A stretch of DNA of 64,000 bases from an uncultured Eubacteriales bacterium (GCA_958402445.1 CATXTO010000008.1:1-64000), one strand, 5' to 3'; positions 7,907-17,138 are shown, counted from the first letter of the stretch. Numbers and translations are program-made. Notes: generated from the letters alone by a model not told the origin.

Positions 7907-9058
7907 ATGCAGAATCTGGAAAAAACAATTGCCAAAACCTTTTTGGAGATGGCGGAAGGATTGGAACGCGGCTCCTATGGGATGCGGCCCAAGATCGCCC
8001 TGACCGGCATGGGCAGCGAGCATGGGGAGGAAAATGTTATGGCCGCGGCGCAAACGGCGGCCGCTCGGGGCGTGGATGTATACTACATCGGTACCTTGGA
8101 AGCGGACGGCGTCACCACCATCCACGTCCCTGACGAGAAAGCGGGGCACAAAAAGATGGAGGAGCTGGTGGAGCAGGGGCAGGTGGACGGGGCCGTTACC
8201 ATGCATTTCCCCTTCCCCATTGGCGTGTCCACCGTGGGCCGCGTGGTCACCCCAGCCAGGGGCAGACAGATGTTTGTGGCCAACACCACCGGGACATCCA
8301 GCGCGGACCGAATCGAGGGCATGATCAAAAACGCGGTGTACGGCATCATCACCGCCAAGGCCTGTGGCATTGCAGAGCCCACAGTGGGCATTCTCAACGT
8401 GGACGGCGCCCGCCAGGCGGAAAAGGCCCTGAATCAGCTGCGGGAGGGCGGCTATGCCTTCCATTGGGCATCCTCCGCCCGGGCGGACGGCGGCGCCGTC
8501 ATGCGGGGCAACGACGTGCTTCAAGGCACGCCGGACGTGATGGTGATGGATTCTCTCACCGGTAACGTCCTGATTAAAATGCTTTCCGCCTTCACCACTG
8601 GCGGCAGTTTTGAAGCCACGGGCTACGGTTACGGCCCCGGCATCGGCAAGGATTACGAAAAGCTGATTCTCATCATCTCCCGGGCCTCCGGGGCGCCTCT
8701 GATTGCCAATGCCTTGGAGTACGCGGCCCAACTGGTTCGGGGCAAGGTGTTCCAGGTGGCCAAGCAGGAATTTGCCAAAGCGGAAAAAGCGGGCCTCAGC
8801 CGGATCCTGGAGGCCCGCAGGGCCTCTGCCAAGCCCGCCGCTTCAGCGGAAGCTGTGCAAGCCCCGCCCGCAGAACCCGTCACCGCCAGCATTCCCGGCA
8901 TCGAGGTCATGGACCTGGAGGAAGCGGTGCAGGCGCTTTGGAAGGCGGGCATCTACGCGGAATCCGGCATGGGCTGCACAGGCCCACTGGTCATGATGAG
9001 CCAAGCAAATTATTCCAGGGCCCTGGAGATTCTGAAAAAGGCCGGTTATGTGGGATAA
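7907..9058 (+). CDS. grdD: Glycine reductase protein C subunit GrdD
   Basis: Smaller subunit of protein C, 383 aa, related to the phosphate acyltransferase PlsX. It holds the acetyl thioester and uses phosphate to release acetyl phosphate, the ATP-yielding product. The functional cysteine is seen near the C-terminus in GMGCTGPLVM (Cys357), at the place known for the family. The PlsX-like core shows in IALTGMGSEHGEEN and in the VANTTGTSSADRIEGM stretch. An Ala/Pro-rich linker around residues 305-325 joins this core to the cysteine-bearing tail. Start ATG 7907 is preceded by GGGCAGG. Confidence 0.94.
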   Translation: MQNLEKTIAKTFLEMAEGLERGSYGMRPKIALTGMGSEHGEENVMAAAQTAAARGVDVYYIGTLEADGVTTIHVPDEKAGHKKMEELVEQGQVDGAVTMHFPFPIGVSTVGRVVTPARGRQMFVANTTGTSSADRIEGMIKNAVYGIITAKACGIAEPTVGILNVDGARQAEKALNQLREGGYAFHWASSARADGGAVMRGNDVLQGTPDVMVMDSLTGNVLIKMLSAFTTGGSFEATGYGYGPGIGKDYEKLILIISRASGAPLIANALEYAAQLVRGKVFQVAKQEFAKAEKAGLSRILEARRASAKPAASAEAVQAPPAEPVTASIPGIEVMDLEEAVQALWKAGIYAESGMGCTGPLVMMSQANYSRALEILKKAGYVG

Positions 9059-9075
9059 TTTAGGGCGATATGTAG

Positions 9076-9101
9076 GCTGCCCGCCCACCAGGGCGGGCAG
9101 C
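9076..9101 (+). terminator. Strong hairpin after grdD
   Basis: GCTGCCCGCCC-ACCA-GGGCGGGCAGC is a perfect 11-bp stem followed by CAAAAAGAC, not by a U tract. It could be a message stabiliser or partial stop between grdD and the small gene at 9145. Confidence 0.5.
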
Positions 9102-9144
9102 AAAAAGACGTTGCGGCGGGATCGCCAGGAAAGGATGGGGCAGA

Positions 9145-9438
9145 ATGAAAGTCCATGACATGATCCAAAAATGTGAGAAGGATCTGACCACAGAAGAGCT
9201 GATTGATTTGGTGGCCAATCACAACCGCCAAATCGACCTGCTGTTCGCGGAGAAGAAAACTGACGAGGACGGCTACCTGACCTGGGACGCGGAAAACTGG
9301 ACCTCTGTGGACGGCAAGCGTTTCATTTGCAGCTACGCTCTGGCGGGCCGCGTTCTCTCCGATTACAGCGGCTATAACAAATACGACATGAAAGGTTATT
9401 TCCAGCCAGAACAGGCCCAGGAGGTTAGGCTCAACTGA
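9145..9438 (+). CDS. Unassigned 97-aa protein at the end of the grd operon
   Basis: I do not recognise a family. The product is 97 aa, acidic and soluble, with no signal peptide or membrane segment. The N-terminal half looks helical (MIQKCEKDLTTEELIDLVAN) with a single cysteine; the C-terminal half is rich in Tyr, Trp and Asp. The start ATG 9145 follows GGAAAGGATGGGG. It lies 86 bases after grdD on the same strand and before a hairpin terminator at 9471, so it is probably co-transcribed and may assist glycine reductase. A chance frame is unlikely given the ribosome site and the codon pattern. Confidence 0.7.
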   Translation: MKVHDMIQKCEKDLTTEELIDLVANHNRQIDLLFAEKKTDEDGYLTWDAENWTSVDGKRFICSYALAGRVLSDYSGYNKYDMKGYFQPEQAQEVRLN

Positions 9439-9470
9439 GCCGTAGGCCGGCGGGACGGCTCGCTTCTTGC

Positions 9471-9502
9471 CAATGCCCATGGCCTAACCGCCATGGGCAT
9501 TG
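9471..9502 (+). terminator. Terminator of the grd operon
   Basis: CAATGCCCATGGC-CTAACC-GCCATGGGCATTG, a 13-bp perfect stem, followed by TTGCCGC. The U tract is short, but the stem is strong and ends the operon. Confidence 0.6.
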
Positions 9503-9613
9503 TTGCCGCAATCGCTGGAACAATGAAGCCGATTACGGATCGCGTCTCAAACGGATATATTGGCGCAGAGCTTTCCTACACGACGCTTCGAGTAAAAAGA
9601 TAGGGGAAAATTC

Positions 9614-10447
9614 ATGATAAAAGACCAGCACCTGCAATCGGATATCCAGGTCATTGTCTCCCACCGGTTTGATAACGGCGCGGACCTGTGGACGACGCCT
9701 GACAGGCGGCTTCTGAAGGGAGCCCCGTTCTCCACGGTGGAGTCCGTGCTGCATCTGTCGGAGCTGGGCCTACAGCCCGACGACCCTTTGCTCCAGGCTG
9801 CCGCATCCCTGCTTTGGCAAGCCTGGAAAGACGACGGGCGTTTTCGGGTATATCCGCAGGGCGGGATTTATCCATGCCAAACCGCACACGTTGCAAACGC
9901 ACTGTGCCGTCTGGGCTATGCCGAGGACGACAGGCTCCGGAAGACATTCCAGCATTTTCTGGCCACCCAGTATCCTGACGGCGGCTGGCGCTGCAACAAA
10001 TTCAGCTTTGGCCGGGGGCCGGAGACAGAATGCTCCAATCCCTTCCCTACCCTGGTGGTTCTGGATGCCTTTCGGTACGCTCCAAGCTATCATCAGGAGC
10101 CGGCACTGGACCGGGCGGTGGAATTTCTGTTGGGGCATTGGACCATACGAAAACCCATTGGTCCGTGTCACTATGGCATGGGTACCCTCTTTATGCAGGT
10201 GGAATACCCGTTCCGCAATTATAATCTATTTTACTATGTTTACGTCCTGTCCTTTTATCCGCGCGCCCGGCGAGATTCCCGCTTCCAGGACGCGCTGCAG
10301 GCCCTGCGCTCTAAAACTGTGGGCGGAGAAATCGTGGTGGAACGCGTGGTCCCCAAGCTGGCAGGCCTCTTTTTCTGTCAAAAAGGGCAGCCCAGCGCTC
10401 TGGCAACGCTTCGGTTTCAGGAGATCGAAAAAAATATGGAGATTTGA
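9614..10447 (+). CDS. Prenyltransferase / squalene-oxidase-repeat-like protein
   Basis: 277 aa, predicted soluble. Repeated helix pairs with the QW-like pattern HFLATQYPDGGWRCNKF and the preceding WQAWKDDGRFRVYPQGGIYPCQT suggest an alpha/alpha toroid of the terpenoid cyclase / protein prenyltransferase type. Clostridia have many small uncharacterised proteins of this sort, often annotated only as prenyltransferase; no cyclase DxDD motif is seen, so catalysis of terpene chemistry should not be assumed. ATG 9614 follows GATAGGGGAAA. It stands alone between the grd terminator and a convergent minus-strand operon. Function unknown. Confidence 0.7.
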   Translation: MIKDQHLQSDIQVIVSHRFDNGADLWTTPDRRLLKGAPFSTVESVLHLSELGLQPDDPLLQAAASLLWQAWKDDGRFRVYPQGGIYPCQTAHVANALCRLGYAEDDRLRKTFQHFLATQYPDGGWRCNKFSFGRGPETECSNPFPTLVVLDAFRYAPSYHQEPALDRAVEFLLGHWTIRKPIGPCHYGMGTLFMQVEYPFRNYNLFYYVYVLSFYPRARRDSRFQDALQALRSKTVGGEIVVERVVPKLAGLFFCQKGQPSALATLRFQEIEKNMEI

Positions 10448-10501
10448 ACCTCCCGCCTATTGGCGTTTAAACTGGCCGAATAAAATATTCCATTTCAAAA
10501 C

Positions 10502-10532
10502 GACGGAGCGCCGCACAGTGCGGCGCTCCGTC
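10502..10532 (-). terminator. Terminator for the cohesin-SLH gene
   Basis: GACGGAGCGCCGC arms pair perfectly around a 5-nt loop. Read on the minus strand the stem is followed by GTTTTG, so it fits transcripts arriving from the gene ending at 10584. Confidence 0.65.
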
Positions 10533-10540
10533 AAAGCATT

Positions 10541-10573
10541 GGGGCGCACCCATTTTGGGTGCGCCCCTTTTTT
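10541..10573 (+). terminator. Terminator for the 9614-10447 gene
   Basis: GGGGCGCACCC-ATTTT-GGGTGCGCCCC followed by TTTTTT, a textbook intrinsic terminator on the plus strand, facing the minus-strand one at 10502-10532. Confidence 0.9.
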
Positions 10574-10583
10574 AAAATTTCGC

Positions 10584-11600
10584 TTACTGGACGAACCGAA
10601 CCAGAATGGTTGCGGCCTGAGCACGGGTGGTATTGCCCGTGGGATCCAGACGATTGCCCGGCTTGCCAATCAGAATGCCGGTGCGGATGGTCCAGTCAAT
10701 GGCCTCGCGGGCCCAAGTCGCTACCTGATCGTAGTCGACGAAGGTACCGCCTTCCACCTTCTCCTCCAGCTCTACGCCCATGACCTTGGCATAGCGGTAC
10801 AGCATGGTCGCCACTTCCTGGCGGGAAGCCTTCCGCATGGGGCGGAAGTAGTCGTCGCCATACCCCTTGACAATGCCTTTCTCAATACCCCAGGCCACCG
10901 CCTGGGTGTAGTAGGCGTGGGCCGGTACGTCGGCAAAGTCCGCAGCCTTTGTTGCCTTCTCCTCGCCGGACAGGCGCCAGAGAACGGTCACAATCATGCC
11001 CCGGTTCAGCGCCACCTCCGGGCTAAAGGTGGTGGCGGAGGTTCCCACAAAGAGACCCGCGTCATAGGCCGCGTAAATCTCGTCATAGGCCCAGTAGGTC
11101 TCCGGCACGTCCACAAAGGGACGCTCCGGTGCAGAGGGCTTCGGCAGAACAATCTCCGCCTTCACGGCGTCCTTGCCGCAATACAGGTCCTCGGCGGTGA
11201 GGCCTAAGGACAGGTCCCCAGGCTCCTTTCCCTCTGCCTTCACCGCAAAGGTGAGAGTCAGGAGGGAGCCGGCTTCCTTCAGGGCATCGCCCGCCCAAGC
11301 GAAGGCCACGGTGCCGGGAACGCTGGTATTGACATCAGATTCGCTGTTGTCCTTGGTCAAAAGCTTGCCGGCCGTGGCGGAATTCAAGGTCAGCTCCTCC
11401 GGGTCAAAGGTGAAGACCAATCTTCCGTCGGTCAGGTTAGAATTCGCAGGCACCGTAACGTCGGTAGTCATGACGCCGTCCTGGATGGTGCACATCACCG
11501 TCAGCGTCAGGGGTTCCGCCGCTGAGGCCACGCCCACGCAGGCAAGCATCAGTACGCCTGCCAGCAGCAACGCTAAGAAGCGTTTGCTTAGCTTTTTCAT
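10584..11600 (-). CDS. Secreted cohesin-SLH surface anchor protein
   Basis: 338 aa. Residues 1-28 are a Sec signal peptide ending ASAAEP. Residues about 29-150 form a beta-rich cohesin-type module: an extracellular domain with the pattern LVFTFDPEELTLNSA and SLLTLTFAVKA that binds dockerins. Three S-layer homology repeats follow (162-212, 222-272, 287-338), each ending in the typical TxxR/QxxxxLxR pattern, which bind secondary cell-wall polymer. Thus the protein can hold a dockerin-bearing partner on the cell wall. It starts 14 bases after the upstream subtilase, which carries a dockerin, and has an ideal AAAGGAGG site. The cohesin call is by pattern only; a type III or other related beta sandwich is possible. 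Confidence 0.85.
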   Translation of the reverse strand: MKKLSKRFLALLLAGVLMLACVGVASAAEPLTLTVMCTIQDGVMTTDVTVPANSNLTDGRLVFTFDPEELTLNSATAGKLLTKDNSESDVNTSVPGTVAFAWAGDALKEAGSLLTLTFAVKAEGKEPGDLSLGLTAEDLYCGKDAVKAEIVLPKPSAPERPFVDVPETYWAYDEIYAAYDAGLFVGTSATTFSPEVALNRGMIVTVLWRLSGEEKATKAADFADVPAHAYYTQAVAWGIEKGIVKGYGDDYFRPMRKASRQEVATMLYRYAKVMGVELEEKVEGGTFVDYDQVATWAREAIDWTIRTGILIGKPGNRLDPTGNTTRAQAATILVRFVQ

Positions 11601-11614
11601 GGTTCATCCTCCTT

Positions 11615-14600
11615 TCAGTCTTTGTTTTCTGGCAAGTACAGACAGGCAAAGTCCATAATAGCAGAGGTTTTGCCCACCTCAAAGGTATTGCCGCTCGCAG
11701 GGTCAACCGCATGGAAAATCACGCCCGCCCTGCTGACGCCTAGGCTCTGCGCTTGCGCGAAGTAGAGCATCCCAGTTGTATCATCATAGCACATGCTGCT
11801 ATGCAACGGGGAGGCGGAACTGCCCATATTGGTCTTTCCTGTACTGGTTTCACCGACAAAATCAAAGGTCTGTAAAGACCCTCTATCATTGTAGGTCGCC
11901 TTGTACAGGTTCCCAAGATCATCCAGGCAGTAAAGATTCTTCTCGTTGTCAAAGGCCAGGCCCACTAGGGCGGTGCTGCCTTTCTTCATATACGCAGCCA
12001 CAGGGGTTCCGCCCAGCTGCATTTTGGAGTCGAGATTCAAGAGCATCAGCGTAGTCCCCGTGCTGGCCACCACGATGTTGCTAGAACCGAAAAGCTCGGG
12101 ACTGCTGGCCATATCGTGGATCGTATTGGTGGTAAGGCCGTAGAGCTCAATAGAATTGGAAGACTGTACCGCATGGGTTTCCGGGTCATAATAGGTAAAC
12201 TTAAAGGTTTTGCTGTAATCGGTTTCACTCTCAAACTGGAAACCGCACAGCTTGTCCCCAAGCATCGTGCCGACGATTACTTCAGCGGTACTATTTCCTG
12301 TAGCTGGTGCTGTAAACTCGCTAGCATGGCCGGCCTGCCAATCATAGAGCATAGTTGGCCAGCCTTCGGAATCGTACTGAATGAAGGCGCCATACCCACC
12401 GAATGTCCGGTCCAAATCCATCACGTGAATGGAAATGCTGTCGGAAATGTCAGGATTTGTTACCGCAGTGGCAGTAATCGTCGTTGTGCCGGCCCCCACG
12501 GTTTTCACATGTCCCTTTGCATCCACCGTGGCGACTGACTCGTCGCTGCTTTCCCAGCGGAGGTTCCGGTTGGCATTCCAGGGGATCACCTGCACGGTCA
12601 GATCCATTTCTGCACCCAGCACCATGTTCTGATCGCTCTCTTTGATGTTGATCTCCGATACCGCTACTGCGCCGCCGGAGGAACCGTTGTGCTCATACGG
12701 GATAAACAGGGAAGAGATCTGGATATTCGCCTCGCCCAGGTCTGTGGCCGCACCGGTTTCCAGGTTGACCGTCATCAGGTTGCTGTGATAGTTCTGTGCG
12801 GTGCCCCGGCCGTAAATCCAGTACATGGTATCCGTATTGTGGTCATAGGCCATGGATTGGATCATCACAGGATAGCCGCCCGTGGCTCCTACCAGCCTCG
12901 CATGAACCACCTCGCCCATATTCCCGGCCAAATCGGCGTAGCTCCCCAGATCATAGAGGTTGCCATCCGATCCGATGCCATAGAGCTCGCCCTCTGTGGT
13001 GCAGCCCATGGTCATGAGATAGAGCTTGTCGTCGCCATAGGAATTCAGCGTGCCTTCGGGCATTGCCAGCTTCATGAGCGTCGTATACTGGGCCGTGGCA
13101 ATGTCAATAGCGGCAACCGTCATGTACCCATCTGTCCCCGTGTGGCTCTCTGTCAGGCCCAGCATCACGCCGGAGGCATAGTCATAGGCCATGTCGCCGA
13201 TCTTGAAGCCGAAGTCCATAACATGCAGGCGGTTGCCAAGGTCGTTGAACGGCTGCGCGTACATCTGGCCTTGTTTGTCCACAGCGTATACAATGCCTTC
13301 CAGATACTCGCCGGAAGTGTACTCGCCAAACGCGGCGTCGTCGTATACCACAGTGGGGTTGGTATAAATGCTGTCGTCAAAGGTCACCCACGCGGGTTTA
13401 TCCTGAGCGGAGGTGGCGAGACGGTAACCAAAGGGCTTGGTCATATCGAACTCGCTGTCGCCGCCGTTGAGCTTGAAGTCTACCACATAATGGGTGACGT
13501 TTCCACCGTAATCACAGACAGCCAACTGGAGCTTGGAATAGAACTCGCTGACATCCAGCGTGAGTTCCGTCGCCACGCCCTTCTCGGTCTGGTTGATAGC
13601 ATGACGCTGCAACACCTTGGAGCCGGTGGAGTTCAGGACCAGGACCGCCGCAACATAGTGGTTATCCTGCACCTGCAGCGTGATGGTCTTCGTGCCGTTT
13701 TCCCCCTCCAGGGGCTTGTATGTCAGGTCCAGGCTGCCCTCCACCAGTTCGGGAGCAGTCTCGTCAATGGTGATGGGAATCTGAATTACGTTCTTCGAAT
13801 TGTGCTGATCCTCGTCCTTGCCGTAGTCCAGCATGGCCGTGAGGGTAAGCAGCAGCTCGTCGCCGTCTTCCGTATCCTCAGCAATGGTCGGCCAGAAGGT
13901 TTTCCCGCTGGTCTCGTTTAGCCAGGACATGGGCATGATCACTCCATTGCTGGGATTGAGCACGCTCTTGCGGACATAGTTCAAAGTTTCCTGATGTACC
14001 ACCTCGCCGGTCTTGGCGTCGGTCACCGTAGCGTCAAAGGTTCTGGCTCCACGCAGGAGCGTGATATACATGTCGTAAATGGAGAGCTTTCCTTCCGATT
14101 CCGGAGAAAGTACGTTGGACCGCTCCGCAATGTATTCTTCGTCCTCCAGATACAGGTTATAGCCCAGAGCCGTACCGTTGCCGGTCCAGATGGTGTTGGG
14201 CGTGCCGCTCTCGCTCTTGTCCCAGGTGTCGGGATCGCCCCGGTAGGAATCGTCGAACACCGGAGCCGCCGTCCAATCGCCATAGAAGGCCAGGAACGGC
14301 AGGGACAGGTCGATAGCCACCGCGTCAGGGTCCTTCTCGGTATCCGCGGCATCCCACAGATACACAAAGCCCTCGACGTAAATTCCATTCTCGAAATTCT
14401 CGTCCATATACGCCCGGTCCTGGGCGCTGAGCTCGATGGACACAGAGATCGTGGCGCCGCCAGCGGGAACCAGAATCAAGGTGCCCTCGTTCTCCACGGC
14501 GTTGACCATCTTAAGCAGTGCGTTGACGTCCGCCCGGTCAATTTTGCTATCCTGATTCAGATCCGCCATGGCGAACTTCGCGTCTCCGGTGCTGCCGGCC

Positions 14601-17050
14601 TTGACGGCCTCCCAGAGCACCCAAGCGTCGTTGGAGTTGACCTTGCCGTCTCCGTTGAAGTCCAGGCCCAGGTTTTCATAACGGACCACGGGGGATAGGG
14701 CGTAGGGAGACTGGCTGATGTACTCCTGTCCATCCGCGCCGGTTTGATGGCCCTCGGTCATCACCACAGTCTGGAGCCGATAGGCCAGGGTCTCGTCACT
14801 GAGATTTTCCACCTGGAAGGTGAAGTTGTAAACGCCGTCCTTAGCCGGATCGTCGCCCAGCTCTACCTTCGGCTTCTCGCTGCCGTCCACCTTCAGATAG
14901 GTCTTGGCGTTGACGGCGTTGAATACGTTCCCAAGGCCCGCGCCCTGCTGACGGGGGGAGAAGGGCAGGCTTGCCTCTTCGTCATAGAGGACGGGAATCG
15001 CCGTGCTCATCAAAAGGGCCTGGGCAATCACCCGGCGGTCCACTGCATCCATCTCCGGGTAAGCTTCCCGCAGGTGCTCCAGAACCAGAGCGGACATACC
15101 CGCCACCTGGGGGCTCGCCATGGAGGTGCCGCTGTTGCGGCCGTACTCGCCGTTGTTGACGGTGGAATTGATGTTGCCGCCCACGCCGGCGATCTCCGGC
15201 TTGATCTTCAGGTCGGGCGTCGTGCCCCAAGATGAGAACTGGCTCATGCGCCAGGCCGTCTCGCTGGGGATGTCGCCCTCTTTCGCGGAGAAAGAAATCG
15301 TTCCGGTGAGGAACCCACCGCCATTGTCCTTGGCCGCCGCAACGAGCTGGCTGCCCACATAGGAGGTGACGGAGCCGCAAGGCAGCATCCGGCCTGGTAT
15401 GGTTGCATCAACCATAGTCATAGCAAAGGTTCCGCTTTGGTTGTTATAAACCACCATGCCGGCAAAGCCAGCAGCGGCGGTGTTGTCTCCCTTTTCGGCG
15501 AAGCTCAGCCCGCCGCCGCGGCTGATCACGGCTACGCTATTGGAGTAATCGCCGCCGGTGGGGAAGTCCTCCGGGCTACCATAAATCCCCTCCCCGGTCT
15601 CGGGGTCGCCCAGCACCACATACTGCATGTCGCCTTTTTCGGCCAGCATGCTTAACGGATTGCCGTAACCCGGCGCCACGACGGCGAACTTGCTATCGCC
15701 TACCTGCAGATATTGAGACAAAATGGATAGGTTGTCCACCGACGCCACAGAAAGCGCGTTGGTATAGCTGCTGGGTGAACCTACCACGCCATTGTCCGGG
15801 TTCGAGGTCAGAGGCAGGTCGTTGTTGTGGGTATTCATGTAAGACGAGCTGTAGTTGTTGCCGCCGGCCATGCAGACCACAATGTCCGTATCCGCTACCG
15901 TCGATAGCACCTCGTCAAACTCAGGGAAGTCGCTGGAGAATCCAGCGTCCATGCCAACGCTCAAATTGATGACGTCTGCGTTCAGCAGAACCGCGTCCTC
16001 AATGGAGGCGATGAGATCCGTCATGAACGCGCCACCGTTCAGGCCGAAGACCTTCATCATCAGCAGCTGGGCCATAGGCGCAATGCCCACCACATCCGTG
16101 GTATCCAGCTTGTCAGCCGCCGCGATGCCGGACACGTGGGTACCGTGCTCCGAGGAGCCGTCCGAGTCGTGTCCCACATTAACGGTGTTGGCGTCTACGT
16201 AGTTATACGCATAGGGAATTTTTGTGCTCCGGTACAGATCTGAGGTGCCGACCGGACGCGTCTGGCCTCCGGTCTGGTTGCCCCGCTCCACGGAGTTAAG
16301 GCTTTCCCGCACCTCCCGGATTTCATCAGCAGTCAGGTAGTTTTCGACACCGTCGGCCTGCTGCGCGATGGCCTCATCCAACGGGTCCGGCGAGAAGGAC
16401 GGATGGTCCACGTCGATGCCGGAATCCACAATGGCGATCCGCATGCCGGTGCCGTCGTAGCCGGACTCGTTCCACGCCTGCGGCGCGCCGACCATCTGCC
16501 CGGATTCCGCGGTCATGGGATACAGATCAAAGACCGGCGAGACAATGGCGGATTTCACGCCGCTGAGCTTCCGGACCTGCTTGAGTTCCCCATAGGTCAT
16601 GCGGGCGGCAATGCCGTTGGTAGAGTACGCATACCGATACTCCACTTCCAGAGGCTCTCCCTGCAGCACGTTTTTCTCAATGCGCCGCTGAACCTCCTGC
16701 TGCTCCGCGTCGATCCGCTTCTTGGCGCCCAGAGCCGCGCCGCTGGACAGCACCATATTGCTGCGGGTTTCCGCCTGCAGCACTGGAGCCTCCTCCAAGA
16801 AGATAATGGCTCGGACGACGTCGTCATCCTCATAGGGCTCCTCTCCATAATCCAGGGTCTCCTGGGAGGCTCCTTCTTGGAAAAGATCGGCCGTTGCAGA
16901 GTCGATTTTCTGCACGTCCACGTCGACACTGGTACCGCCGCCCGCATTCCCATGGCCAGCCGCGCCAACGGCCGGGGCCATACCGATGCATAAGCATAAC
17001 ACCAGTGCCAGTGCTGTGAGCTTCATTCGCATATTTCCTTGCTTTCTCAC
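11615..17050 (-). CDS. Giant secreted subtilase with internal dockerin and Big2 domain
   Basis: 1811-aa S8 serine protease of the lactocepin/C5a-peptidase style. The signal peptide is MKLTALALVLCLCIGMAP (from residue 9). Catalytic triad: Asp209 (IAIVDSGID), His302 (HGTHVSG), Ser643 (GTSMASPQVAG). A protease-associated insert lies around 505-590, Fn3-like beta modules follow, and residues 795-853 are a type I dockerin with two calcium loops, DFNGDGKVNSND and DLNQDSKIDRAD. Beta-rich and propeller-like regions fill 860-1450, a bacterial Ig-like (Big2) domain spans 1462-1541, and a C-terminal beta domain ends the chain. No SLH or sortase signal is present, so surface retention would need a cohesin partner: the downstream gene encodes one. 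Start GTG 17050 is preceded by GGAAGGAG; ATG 17032 or 17026 is possible. Confidence 0.93.
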   Translation of the reverse strand: MRKQGNMRMKLTALALVLCLCIGMAPAVGAAGHGNAGGGTSVDVDVQKIDSATADLFQEGASQETLDYGEEPYEDDDVVRAIIFLEEAPVLQAETRSNMVLSSGAALGAKKRIDAEQQEVQRRIEKNVLQGEPLEVEYRYAYSTNGIAARMTYGELKQVRKLSGVKSAIVSPVFDLYPMTAESGQMVGAPQAWNESGYDGTGMRIAIVDSGIDVDHPSFSPDPLDEAIAQQADGVENYLTADEIREVRESLNSVERGNQTGGQTRPVGTSDLYRSTKIPYAYNYVDANTVNVGHDSDGSSEHGTHVSGIAAADKLDTTDVVGIAPMAQLLMMKVFGLNGGAFMTDLIASIEDAVLLNADVINLSVGMDAGFSSDFPEFDEVLSTVADTDIVVCMAGGNNYSSSYMNTHNNDLPLTSNPDNGVVGSPSSYTNALSVASVDNLSILSQYLQVGDSKFAVVAPGYGNPLSMLAEKGDMQYVVLGDPETGEGIYGSPEDFPTGGDYSNSVAVISRGGGLSFAEKGDNTAAAGFAGMVVYNNQSGTFAMTMVDATIPGRMLPCGSVTSYVGSQLVAAAKDNGGGFLTGTISFSAKEGDIPSETAWRMSQFSSWGTTPDLKIKPEIAGVGGNINSTVNNGEYGRNSGTSMASPQVAGMSALVLEHLREAYPEMDAVDRRVIAQALLMSTAIPVLYDEEASLPFSPRQQGAGLGNVFNAVNAKTYLKVDGSEKPKVELGDDPAKDGVYNFTFQVENLSDETLAYRLQTVVMTEGHQTGADGQEYISQSPYALSPVVRYENLGLDFNGDGKVNSNDAWVLWEAVKAGSTGDAKFAMADLNQDSKIDRADVNALLKMVNAVENEGTLILVPAGGATISVSIELSAQDRAYMDENFENGIYVEGFVYLWDAADTEKDPDAVAIDLSLPFLAFYGDWTAAPVFDDSYRGDPDTWDKSESGTPNTIWTGNGTALGYNLYLEDEEYIAERSNVLSPESEGKLSIYDMYITLLRGARTFDATVTDAKTGEVVHQETLNYVRKSVLNPSNGVIMPMSWLNETSGKTFWPTIAEDTEDGDELLLTLTAMLDYGKDEDQHNSKNVIQIPITIDETAPELVEGSLDLTYKPLEGENGTKTITLQVQDNHYVAAVLVLNSTGSKVLQRHAINQTEKGVATELTLDVSEFYSKLQLAVCDYGGNVTHYVVDFKLNGGDSEFDMTKPFGYRLATSAQDKPAWVTFDDSIYTNPTVVYDDAAFGEYTSGEYLEGIVYAVDKQGQMYAQPFNDLGNRLHVMDFGFKIGDMAYDYASGVMLGLTESHTGTDGYMTVAAIDIATAQYTTLMKLAMPEGTLNSYGDDKLYLMTMGCTTEGELYGIGSDGNLYDLGSYADLAGNMGEVVHARLVGATGGYPVMIQSMAYDHNTDTMYWIYGRGTAQNYHSNLMTVNLETGAATDLGEANIQISSLFIPYEHNGSSGGAVAVSEINIKESDQNMVLGAEMDLTVQVIPWNANRNLRWESSDESVATVDAKGHVKTVGAGTTTITATAVTNPDISDSISIHVMDLDRTFGGYGAFIQYDSEGWPTMLYDWQAGHASEFTAPATGNSTAEVIVGTMLGDKLCGFQFESETDYSKTFKFTYYDPETHAVQSSNSIELYGLTTNTIHDMASSPELFGSSNIVVASTGTTLMLLNLDSKMQLGGTPVAAYMKKGSTALVGLAFDNEKNLYCLDDLGNLYKATYNDRGSLQTFDFVGETSTGKTNMGSSASPLHSSMCYDDTTGMLYFAQAQSLGVSRAGVIFHAVDPASGNTFEVGKTSAIMDFACLYLPENKD

Positions 17051-17109
17051 AGTTTTTTCTCTCCTTCCGTGCGTGTGTTTTTGTACTTTGTCTACGCACT
17101 ATGTGTTGT

Positions 17110-17138
17110 ATTATAGCACCGCAAATTTCAACAGTCAA
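17110..17138 (-). promoter_or_regulatory. Promoter of the subtilase-cohesin operon
   Basis: On the minus strand, TTGACT (17138-17133), 17 bases and TATAAT (17115-17110) give a strong sigma-A promoter about 60 bases before the start codon. Confidence 0.8.

Noticed and set aside
6328..7935. Long antisense frame over grdC (535 aa)
   Set aside because: Same cause; grdC is a firm family match on the plus strand.
9891..11207. Plus-strand frame of 438 aa
   Set aside because: Crosses two terminators and overlaps two better supported genes.
12689..13921. Plus-strand frame of 410 aa inside the subtilase gene
   Set aside because: Lies wholly within the minus-strand protease gene, low-complexity Val/His/Gly composition, no ribosome site.
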